In this document: piece by piece, positions 21,901 to 29,156 of the stretch
Numbering within the stretch: position 1 is the stretch's first letter
Layout of the letters: every line of letters starts with the position of its first letter
DNA from: a bacterium
GTDB lineage: Bacteria > Patescibacteriota > Saccharimonadia > Saccharimonadales > SZUA-47
Assembly (NCBI GenBank): GCA_030427445.1
Contig: JAUIBQ010000005.1
Span: 1 to 59,905 of the forward strand
Length of the DNA: 59,905 bases
Direction: 5' to 3'
The notes under the pieces: generated by a model
Told to the model about the DNA's origin: nothing
Seen by the model: only the letters and a program-made list of their open reading frames with translations
The model's database searches: none
Made by a program: the position numbers and the translations under genes

Positions 21901-22891
21901 TGGTAGATGGTACACGGATGCCGCTAATAGCTACATTGCTAATGTAAGAAACAATCTTGACAATAGAGTTTGGGAAACAACTGCATTTAGAAATGCACAG
22001 CCAACGAATACAATACCAGGTAATTCAACCCCTCCTTCTGATACCACACCACCATCAGTAGCCATTACGGCTCCTAACAATAATTCATCGGTAGCAGGTA
22101 CAATAACTGTTACAGCAAACGCCTCTGATGATAGTGAAGTCTCTCGTGTGTCATTCTACTTGGATGGTTCAAATACAGCATTTAGTAATGACTCTACTGC
22201 GCCATACAGTGCTCAGTGGAATTCTGCAAATGTTTCCAATGGTCAGCACACTATTCGCGCTGTCGCAACTGACACATCGGGTAATATCGCATCGTCGTCT
22301 AGTATTACGATTAATGTGAACAATGTTAGTCCAGACACGCAAGCACCAGCTGTAGTCATAACGTCGCCAACTAACAACTCGACAGTGTATGGCACGGTGG
22401 TTGTTCAGATAAATGCGACAGATAATGTTGGAGTCAGCAAAGTAGACCTAGTAGTTAACGGCTCTGCGTCAGCTACAGATACCACTTCTCCTTACCGATT
22501 CTCTGTAGATACAACAAAACTAAGTGAAGGCACTCACCAGCTTAGTGCTCGTGCGTACGATGCAGCAGGAAATAATACCTACGCATCGGTCATTACGATT
22601 ACAGTTGATAACTTGCCGGAACCACCACAGCTGTGTGTTGATCAGAATGCAAATAACTACAATCAGCCTTTGCCATGTACCTACGACCCTGAACCTGAGC
22701 AACCAACAGATCCGACACCTACTCCGGGTGATGTAAACGGTGACGATGTCATAGATCGAAACGATTTGAGAATTGCTCGTTACTACTACAGATTAATCGT
22801 AGCTATATTCACAAATGGTGACATGAACGGTGACGGTCGAGTGGACAGAGAAGATCTAAGAATAATACGTTACTACTATAGGAGAATTTAA
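18965..22891 (+). CDS. secreted multidomain protein: FN3, lectin-like region, lysozyme/SLT-like domain, Ig-like repeats, C-terminal type I dockerin
   Basis: 'VPQNVRAFPDDKNIIVTWD' FN3; 'QMVQESYWHQSA...ESYGLSQVRW' SLT-like; two 'PPSVAITAPNNNSSV...' Ig-like repeats; C-term 'GDVNGDDVIDRNDLRIARYYYR...GDMNGDGRVDREDLRIIRYYYR'. Confidence 0.82.
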   Translation: MKLFKKRNKTFSKKFFNTKKALIFVGLFALIGVGFIFNSLAATSLTIDSSLPVPQNVRAFPDDKNIIVTWDNMQHPNVNTRVVGYYITYREKGTSEWKVAQQQVNRDTKYNIDYQTAVQLQPLKNGTQYEIRVQSVSGTAQSYRNGTYSAHPNDSSTFYRGDGRVSNVSNTITSTPSSARVDDMRNRLTGFFDDFERPAGPFDELKWNNATTACIVPGTAAAFLNDQFHTHNQIRSLCDRAGMASRPRATFDISNATESNPAIIQFDIDGASQPRDTWYLDFIPLSARPQTNLPIDITSHNDLFDGDSEDPGNMVRINAKLDDVDFTYYQPNRSPGGLSDASQSGLPSPSMRSPLPVPDLPPTAIPNVRNHWLIEVTPTRMRVIINGQVVATKALPTAFTSQKKFTLHSTIFSYNTGKQYYQVTPFVQLFHWDNFGFSGPAPTEVIHNYLEGGPSGDTPVFSTTYDTNKSIPEKSRTTVIPIPDNIGNLKNGKARLYFTMQDLSNLSYDPYNWSSSQNIVVNGKSYAFPDPRLNMNNPKPYPPSNFDGIVGGYVPMSTAIEINQADLIKGDNTVRFNLGNSSVLNVHLELPYDTSNPNIPNYTQPLEVFGSKYSEIVRPPLTVCDKYWFIERDLGLPYEVGKNNLDVTKGCAMLNGHSNTTPDPGEEHDPTPTNASPTGTLNTSVSSATAPASYTVIANGSDSDGSVSKIEIRENGASVRTCNNATSCSFNASNKQTATYSYNAVITDDDGATTTTSTRTVTVSAPTPPPTSNRFQTLPVNASLPSDAECSSRVRSVAEIRPANAVPNSTRGVGGNYINQRVTGNYTGTTDEIIQWAACKWGMDEDILRAQMVQESYWHQSAIGDFTNQGQSYCSPIYPVGSYSPQYNGDNNHTNECPESYGLSQVRWTYHKSGFYSSTNESQANLTNNAIYSTAYNVDYWGSVWRTCYNGDYGWLNTVEKGRDYAAGDEWGCLGMWFSGRWYTDAANSYIANVRNNLDNRVWETTAFRNAQPTNTIPGNSTPPSDTTPPSVAITAPNNNSSVAGTITVTANASDDSEVSRVSFYLDGSNTAFSNDSTAPYSAQWNSANVSNGQHTIRAVATDTSGNIASSSSITINVNNVSPDTQAPAVVITSPTNNSTVYGTVVVQINATDNVGVSKVDLVVNGSASATDTTSPYRFSVDTTKLSEGTHQLSARAYDAAGNNTYASVITITVDNLPEPPQLCVDQNANNYNQPLPCTYDPEPEQPTDPTPTPGDVNGDDVIDRNDLRIARYYYRLIVAIFTNGDMNGDGRVDREDLRIIRYYYRRI

Positions 22892-22892
22892 G

Positions 22893-24068
22893 GTGGTCAA
22901 TACAATAACTAAGAAGACGTTCCTGTTTGTAACTGCATTATTACTGTCTATCACTATGTTGTTGCCAGCGCAGGTAAGTGCTGCAAATGTACAGATGAAC
23001 CTTTCTAGCTCTGCAAGCACCGTGGTTGAAGGAGATACATTTAATGTTTCTGTCAGATTGGCACTCGGTTCTAGTCAAAGTTTTGATGCACTTGCGACGG
23101 TTTCGTACGACAGCAGCAAAGTCCAGTATCTTTCTGCTGATTACTCACTAAGCAGTGAATATGGTTCTGCAGGCCCTGATGATGGACCAATAAATAATTC
23201 TAGCTACCGCGTCGACGGATGGTTTGAGAAAAAAACAGCAACTGATACGGTAACTATTGCCACGCTTCGGTTTAAAGCTCTGACTTCATCTGGCTCAACT
23301 AACTTTTCACTTTCAGATGCCGATGTGAGTGACGCTGGTTCACCGCCACCTGCTGAGCATTCAGTCAGTACAAGTGGAGTGAGCGTCTCGTTCAAAGAAA
23401 AACCAGTCGTTACGCCTAGCTCTAATCAGCAGCCTGCGTCAGGCAGTAGTGCTCAGCCAGCGACAGGCGTGCCAAGCTCTGAAGAGTCAGAAGCAAATGC
23501 ACAGTACGATGATGACCAGCCAGTTGAAGCGAATGAACTAGCTGACAGTGCCACATATGATATCGCAATCGCAATCTATGATGATTCTGGGTTAACAAAA
23601 GACGGCGTTAGTGTACGGATAAATGATACGGAGTCGCAAACAGATGATGAAGGTGTTGCACGATTCTCTGGATTGAGTGCTGGAGTATACACAGTGTCAG
23701 TTGACGGTACCGACCAGGAGATAGAGGTGTTAGTAGGAGATCCTGAGGTAGAGCAGCTGTACACAATTACTGTTGATGGGTCGGACAGCTTACTGTCACG
23801 TGTCCAAGATTACGCACTACCGATAGCAATCGGGCTTGCCGTGTTAGCAGTTATCGTTTTACTAGCACTGTCTTTGAAAACGTATATCTCAAAGAAAAAG
23901 ATGCTTTCATCAGGCGGTGACCCAGCAGTGCTATCAAGCATGGAGACCAACCAGAGTGCTGAAGATCAAGAAGCTACAGAAGAAGCAAAGAGAATGGAAG
24001 AATTTCTCAAGCCTAATCCGCCATCAGCAGAAACTGTCATCCGACCTGACGAAAACAGGGAAGATTAA
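22893..24068 (+). CDS. membrane-anchored cohesin-domain protein with Cna-B/CarboxypepD-reg-like domain and C-terminal TM
   Basis: 'VQMNLSSSASTVVEGDTFNVSVRLALGSSQSFDALATVSYDSSKVQYLSAD...IATLRFKALTSSGSTNFSLSDADVSDA' cohesin-like; 'DDEGVARFSGLSAGVYTVSVDG'; TM 'ALPIAIGLAVLAVIVLLALSL'. Confidence 0.8.
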   Translation: MVNTITKKTFLFVTALLLSITMLLPAQVSAANVQMNLSSSASTVVEGDTFNVSVRLALGSSQSFDALATVSYDSSKVQYLSADYSLSSEYGSAGPDDGPINNSSYRVDGWFEKKTATDTVTIATLRFKALTSSGSTNFSLSDADVSDAGSPPPAEHSVSTSGVSVSFKEKPVVTPSSNQQPASGSSAQPATGVPSSEESEANAQYDDDQPVEANELADSATYDIAIAIYDDSGLTKDGVSVRINDTESQTDDEGVARFSGLSAGVYTVSVDGTDQEIEVLVGDPEVEQLYTITVDGSDSLLSRVQDYALPIAIGLAVLAVIVLLALSLKTYISKKKMLSSGGDPAVLSSMETNQSAEDQEATEEAKRMEEFLKPNPPSAETVIRPDENRED

Positions 24069-24107
24069 TTGTTTTGTATTATCAACTATCGCTGTACAAT
24101 ATAATTC

Positions 24108-25082
24108 ATGATTATTGATATTCTTATCTTGGTTGCAGCGCTCGCTGGAGTGGTAAAAGGTGCTGACTGGTTCTTAAACTCTGCAGAAAAAGTCGGAGTG
24201 AGCATCGGCTTACCGCCGTTTATCTTAGGCGTGATACTCGTTGGGTTTGGCACAAGCTTGCCTGAACTCGCAACATCTATCGCTGCTGTAGCAGATGGCG
24301 TGAATGACGTGTCAATCGCAAATGTGGCAGGTTCAAATATCGCTAATATCTTTTTGATACTCGGTATCGCGACAATTGTAATGGGCACGATTAAGTTTGA
24401 TAAAGATCTGATAGATCTGGACGTGCCATTACTGCTCGGTGTGACAGTGCTATTTGGTTTGTTAGTGATAGACGGTAGTTTAAGTATGTTTGATGGGTTG
24501 GTGCTCCTTACTGTTTTTGCTTTTTACATTATGTATTCTCTTGGGTATCGTGAAGATAAAGAACACCATAAAGGGCTTGTGGCGCTTATCTCTGCACTGA
24601 GTCGTGGGCCTAAGCAAAAGGTAGAAAAGAAACAAAATTTGATCGGTCCATACACGATACTTGTACTAATCTTTTCCGTAATACTGCTCGGGGCTTCTTC
24701 AAAGTTTGCTGTAGATTCACTCTTGAGGATTGTCGAACAGGTGAGCGTCGGTGTCGGAGTGTTGAGCTTCTTTGCGTTAGCGATAGGTACGAGTTTGCCG
24801 GAGTTGACGGTCACCATTAAGTCGCTTAAAGCGGGTAAAGGCGATATCGTCGTTGGAAATATCATCGGTTCTTGTATGTTTAACATGTTACTTATCGGTG
24901 GCGTCGCGAGTGTATTCAAGGTTCAGGTTGTAGACCCAGCGCTCTTGCCGTGGATGATCGGCGGAATGATCATTTCTGTACTGCTTATAAACACAAGTAC
25001 GATTAGTAAACGCATCCACGTCTGGGAGGGCGTAGTATTTGTGCTGCTGTATGTCACATTAGCGACAAAGATTATAGGCTAA
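24108..25082 (+). CDS. calcium/sodium antiporter (CaCA family)
   Basis: 'GFGTSLPELATSIAAVADGVNDVSIANVAGSNIANI', 'AIGTSLPELTVTIKSLKAGKGDIVVGNIIGSCMFNML' duplicated alpha repeats. Confidence 0.93.
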   Translation: MIIDILILVAALAGVVKGADWFLNSAEKVGVSIGLPPFILGVILVGFGTSLPELATSIAAVADGVNDVSIANVAGSNIANIFLILGIATIVMGTIKFDKDLIDLDVPLLLGVTVLFGLLVIDGSLSMFDGLVLLTVFAFYIMYSLGYREDKEHHKGLVALISALSRGPKQKVEKKQNLIGPYTILVLIFSVILLGASSKFAVDSLLRIVEQVSVGVGVLSFFALAIGTSLPELTVTIKSLKAGKGDIVVGNIIGSCMFNMLLIGGVASVFKVQVVDPALLPWMIGGMIISVLLINTSTISKRIHVWEGVVFVLLYVTLATKIIG

Positions 25083-25144
25083 GGAAGAAAAAGTAACTAT
25101 TCTAACTTTTTTTATTTGTGACACGACTACAATTACTATCAAGA

Positions 25145-26866
25145 ATGAATACTCAAATTAATAGAATTTGGTTAACCTGTGGCTTGGTCTTCTCAGCGAT
25201 TATGCTCGTTGTGCTCATTTCTTTTTTCGTAACAAGAAACACAGTTGATCGAGAGCTAAATATTCGAGTGGATGATTACGCGAGCATCACTCAAGATTTA
25301 ATCGACGATGAATTAAAAAGTAGTGAAGATAATCTCTGGGCAGGCGCTGGTTTACTAAATTCTAGTGAAGTACAGCTGACTAACGAGGAATGGTCGGAGT
25401 TCTATGAGCAATCGGGTATACAAGACAGGTTTGCAGGTGTGCGCGGGTTGGGTTATGCGGAGATTGTGAATCGTATAGATCTTTCGGATTTTGAAAACGA
25501 CTATGATGTAGCCGTTTATCCAGAATCAGAAAACAGCGTGACTGCAAATGTGGTCTATCTGTATCCAAATCTTGGAAACAACAGAAATGTCCTCGGGTTT
25601 GACATGTACTCAAACGACATAAGAAGAGAAGCCATGTTTCTCGCAAGAGATACAAATGAAGCTTTCATGACAAAACCTACAGTATTAGTGCAACGCAGTG
25701 ATGCAACAGGTGAACCGGAGCTTGGGTTTATTTTGTATGTACCTCGGTATACAAGGAATGCCGATCGAGAGACGTTAGATGAAAGGCGTGAGAACATTAA
25801 GGGCTATGTGTATTCAGTTTTCACAGCAAAAGATTTCTTGTCTTCAGCACTACTAAGACAAAGTGATGATAGGTTTTCATATCAGGTGATGGTCGATGAT
25901 ATGGTGTTGTACGAAGAAGCTGAGTTTGCAGAAATGCAGACTGGAGATTTTCAGGAGCAGGTCATTAGTTCGACATTAAAAGGCGTAGATTTTGATATTC
26001 GTTATGTCTACAACCCTAGTGAAATCCTGCCTAACTCAATTCGCTCGCAACCAGTATCGGTTTTGTTAATTGGTGTTACCGGCGCTTCGTTAGCAACGTT
26101 TTTAACCTGGCTACTACTCAGCAACAGGAACAAGGAACTATTGCTCGAAAAAGAACGTGATATTAATGATGCAAAAGACAGCCTTTTGTCTATCGCATCT
26201 CACCAGCTTCGTACACCTGCAACAGGTGTAAAGCAGGATTTAGGGATGGTGCTTCAAGGTATGGCCGGCGATGTTAGCGATACACAAAGAAACTTCTTAG
26301 AAAAAGCTTACGAAAGTAATGACCGACAGCTGAAAACCATAAATGATGTACTGTACTTAGCTCGTTTAGAGGCTGGCAGAATTGTACTTTCAAAAACAAA
26401 GATAAAAATGCGCACAATTCTCTATTCTTTGATTGAAGAAATGCATGACAATATTGAAGAAAATAATCATAAATTGGTCGTCAAAGCTCCTAAAAAAGCA
26501 GTGTATGTTTGGGCGGATGAACACATGGTTCGCATGATCTTAGAAAACTTATTGTCAAACGCCATCAAATACACACCAGAGGGTGGGAAGATTAAAGTAG
26601 TTCTGAGGAAGAGTAAAGGTGGCATAAAAGTAAGCGTAGAAGACAGTGGAGTCGGGATTAAAGACGACCAAAAAGACGAGATATTTAAGCAGTTTAGTAG
26701 AGTCGGAAACTCGCTTTCTAAATCTGTATCAGGCAGCGGAGTGGGGCTGTATTTAGTTAAAAATCTAGTTGAAATGCATGAGGGTGAGATAACGGTCGAA
26801 TCAGATGGGGAAAATGGCTCTACCTTTACGGTGTATTTACCGACAAATAAACCAATAAAAACGTAA
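25145..26866 (+). CDS. sensor histidine kinase with CHASE-like extracellular domain
   Basis: 'GVRGLGYAEIV' CHASE-type; 'IASHQLRTPATGVKQDL' H-box; 'NLLSNAIKYTPEGG' N-box; 'GSGVGLYLVKNL'. Confidence 0.92.
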   Translation: MNTQINRIWLTCGLVFSAIMLVVLISFFVTRNTVDRELNIRVDDYASITQDLIDDELKSSEDNLWAGAGLLNSSEVQLTNEEWSEFYEQSGIQDRFAGVRGLGYAEIVNRIDLSDFENDYDVAVYPESENSVTANVVYLYPNLGNNRNVLGFDMYSNDIRREAMFLARDTNEAFMTKPTVLVQRSDATGEPELGFILYVPRYTRNADRETLDERRENIKGYVYSVFTAKDFLSSALLRQSDDRFSYQVMVDDMVLYEEAEFAEMQTGDFQEQVISSTLKGVDFDIRYVYNPSEILPNSIRSQPVSVLLIGVTGASLATFLTWLLLSNRNKELLLEKERDINDAKDSLLSIASHQLRTPATGVKQDLGMVLQGMAGDVSDTQRNFLEKAYESNDRQLKTINDVLYLARLEAGRIVLSKTKIKMRTILYSLIEEMHDNIEENNHKLVVKAPKKAVYVWADEHMVRMILENLLSNAIKYTPEGGKIKVVLRKSKGGIKVSVEDSGVGIKDDQKDEIFKQFSRVGNSLSKSVSGSGVGLYLVKNLVEMHEGEITVESDGENGSTFTVYLPTNKPIKT

Positions 26867-26910
26867 TATTTCTTACAGGAGTCTGCACACGCAGGAAATA
26901 CAATATAGTC

Positions 26911-27297
26911 ATGACGAAAAAATCAAACAAAACTATCTTGATAGTCGAAGACGAATCAGTGCTCAATGAGGCATATCAAATCACGCTTGCGCAGGCTGGA
27001 TACGATATTATCTCAGCTTTTGATGGGAAGGAAGCCCTGGAGCTCGTTGAGGAAGTATCGCCTGACATAATTTTGCTTGATCTACGTATGCCGGTACTCG
27101 ATGGTATAGGGTTTTTAAAAGAGTTTGATTCAGAAGCTCATCCGAAGACAAAAATAATTGTATTTAGTAATTATGACATGCAAAAAGAGATCGATGAGGC
27201 CTATGAGCTGGGTGCCGACAAATATATCCTTAAAGCGTGGGCGTCACCGAAAGAACTGATAAAAATAGTCAAAGATACTCTCGAGCAGTCAGACTAA
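26911..27297 (+). CDS. single-domain response regulator
   Basis: 'ILIVEDESVLNEAY', 'DIILLDLRMPVLDGIGFL'. Confidence 0.92.
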   Translation: MTKKSNKTILIVEDESVLNEAYQITLAQAGYDIISAFDGKEALELVEEVSPDIILLDLRMPVLDGIGFLKEFDSEAHPKTKIIVFSNYDMQKEIDEAYELGADKYILKAWASPKELIKIVKDTLEQSD

Positions 27298-27306
27298 ATT
27301 ATCTCA

Positions 27307-28002
27307 CTATCGTTTCTCAACTAACTCAGAAAATCCATCTTCACCGACAGCTTGTTCGAGTTTTTGTTTGTTTACTGTATAGATTTTTTTGCTGTAACTT
27401 AAAACACCTTTTTGCTTAAGACTACTTAGCTCAGTAGCGGTTGTCTCACGAGTCAAACCGACGAGCGCAGAGATTGTCGCATGGGTGAGCTTGATGTTAA
27501 TTGTATAGTCATGATCACTGCCTTGTTGCTTTTCACCAAACTGGTAGAGCAAGTAATAAAGCGTGAACAAGATTTTCTCAGTGGCTCTTGATTGTTCCAG
27601 AGCTGTTACTCGCATAAGCAATGAGTCTTGGTCCTGAGCTAGTTTATTAATTATATAATCTCTGAAATCATCATTCGATGTAATTGCTTTTTGGATGCTG
27701 GCTCTTAAGATACTCGTGGCCTCACAGAATTCCACCGTTTCGTAGTAGAAGGGGCTGCTCGATGTTTTGTTAAATAGCCAAGACATCGGTAAAAAATCAC
27801 CAGGCCCTAAAAACGCAGCTATTTGTTCATCACCTGACTTCTGCAAAGTATAGACTTTAACGGCACCTTTCGTAATTAAATATCCGCTGCGGGGCACTTC
27901 GCCCTGATAAATAAGTGTTGATCCTTCTTTAAACAGGCGTTTTGTGCCGTCAAATAATGCTGCAATTTCGTTTATTCTCATCTGTTTATTAGTGTAACCC
28001 AA
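27307..28002 (-). CDS. Crp/Fnr family transcriptional regulator
   Basis: cNMP-binding 'GSTLIYQGEVPRSGYLITKGAVKVYTL'; HTH 'THATISALVGLTRETTATELSSLKQKGVL'. Confidence 0.9.
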   Translation of the reverse strand: MGYTNKQMRINEIAALFDGTKRLFKEGSTLIYQGEVPRSGYLITKGAVKVYTLQKSGDEQIAAFLGPGDFLPMSWLFNKTSSSPFYYETVEFCEATSILRASIQKAITSNDDFRDYIINKLAQDQDSLLMRVTALEQSRATEKILFTLYYLLYQFGEKQQGSDHDYTINIKLTHATISALVGLTRETTATELSSLKQKGVLSYSKKIYTVNKQKLEQAVGEDGFSELVEKR

Positions 28003-28126
28003 CTACTGGTAATTAAAAAGTAAGAATATTAACAGGATTTTTGTCAATGTCTTCACCGCGCGCAACCACGCTTAGAACTATGATGAATATACTTTCAAAA
28101 CTAGTACAAAAGCGAAAGGATTTATA

Positions 28127-28372
28127 ATGAGTAAGAAAGAACTACTATCATCGTATAAAACATCACTGAACTTTTCATTAGTTAGCATGACTGTAAGTTG
28201 CATGGGCTTACTGGGATTGCTAGTCTTTAATAACCAAGAAGCAATTCGATTATTTTTCTATCAGCCATTGTTGTTTGCAGCAATATCAGGAGCATTATCT
28301 TTTGTCGCAGTTCCTTTAATCGCGTTGCTACTATCGTTTCTTAAAAGCAAGAAAACATACTCTGCAGCTTAA
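28127..28372 (+). CDS. small two-TM membrane protein
   Basis: ORF with two hydrophobic stretches; 'AAAGGATTTATAATG' upstream. Confidence 0.5.
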   Translation: MSKKELLSSYKTSLNFSLVSMTVSCMGLLGLLVFNNQEAIRLFFYQPLLFAAISGALSFVAVPLIALLLSFLKSKKTYSAA

Positions 28373-28473
28373 ATGTAAGAAAAATAACACGATAACTGTA
28401 GGTTTACTGACGGATTTTAAAAACGCAACATTCTAAGATAGAACCATCAATTAATAATAGGAGAGGAAAGGCA

Positions 28474-28620
28474 ATGAAGAAACTTAGCGAGAAAGAACTC
28501 GACAACAAGATCAACACGTTCTTGAGTAGAAAAAACGCTGAAGTGTTTCATTCTCAGGAAAGCAAGGTTGTCGTTGATTTCGACAGATCAAACAACTTCG
28601 CTGTAGTGAAATTCGCCTAA
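28474..28620 (+). CDS. 48-aa small protein
   Basis: MKKLSEKELDNKINTFLSRKNAEVFHSQESKVVVDFDRSNNFAVVKFA*, preceded by 'AGGAGAGGAAAGGCA' Shine-Dalgarno; shorter than ORF-track cutoff. Confidence 0.55.
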   Translation: MKKLSEKELDNKINTFLSRKNAEVFHSQESKVVVDFDRSNNFAVVKFA

Positions 28621-28633
28621 ATAGGAGGTCCTC

Positions 28634-28765
28634 ATGATTTTGCGAGAGCTATTATTAAATGTGAATAATAATAAAAACGCTCGAAGCGATAAACCCAAGG
28701 ATAATTGGTTTATCGAACAATATGAAAAGCGTAACGAGAATCCATCCATCTCGTTATATAACTAA
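28634..28765 (+). CDS. 43-aa small protein
   Basis: MILRELLLNVNNNKNARSDKPKDNWFIEQYEKRNENPSISLYN*, preceded by 'ATAGGAGGTCCTC' Shine-Dalgarno. Confidence 0.5.
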   Translation: MILRELLLNVNNNKNARSDKPKDNWFIEQYEKRNENPSISLYN

Positions 28766-28781
28766 AAAAGGAGATTATCTC

Positions 28782-29033
28782 ATGAACATTTTACTATGGA
28801 TTATTTTTGGAGCATTAGCAGGCTGGATAGCTTCCGTGATCGCTGGAACTAATGCAGAACAAGGGGCGATTGGAAACATACTAGTTGGAATTGTCGGTGC
28901 ATTTGTTGGAGGATTCATCATGAGTCTGTTTGGAGAGAGTGGCGTCACAGGCTTTAGTCTGTACAGCCTTGCAGTAGCTATCGGAGGAGCAGTGCTCGTA
29001 TTATTCGCTTGGAAATCAATAGCGACGCGATAG
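28782..29033 (+). CDS. GlsB/YeaQ/YmgE family stress-response membrane protein
   Basis: 'LLWIIFGALAGWIASVIAGTNAEQGAIGNILVGIVGAFVGGFIM'; 'AAAAGGAGATTATCTC' Shine-Dalgarno before ATG 28782. Confidence 0.85.
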   Translation: MNILLWIIFGALAGWIASVIAGTNAEQGAIGNILVGIVGAFVGGFIMSLFGESGVTGFSLYSLAVAIGGAVLVLFAWKSIATR

Positions 29034-29156
29034 ACAAACACCTTACACCTTTTTCACTTGATAAGCTTGGGCCACCCTCCCAAGCTTATTTTATGTAGCG
29101 ACGTACACAAGCACAATGCTATACTCGGTTTAAGAAGTAAATAAGGAATTTTTTAT

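Noticed and set aside
24524-24919. 131-aa minus-strand ORF antisense to the CaCA antiporter
   Set aside because: Overlaps a strongly supported CDS; composition reflects the reverse complement of TM helices
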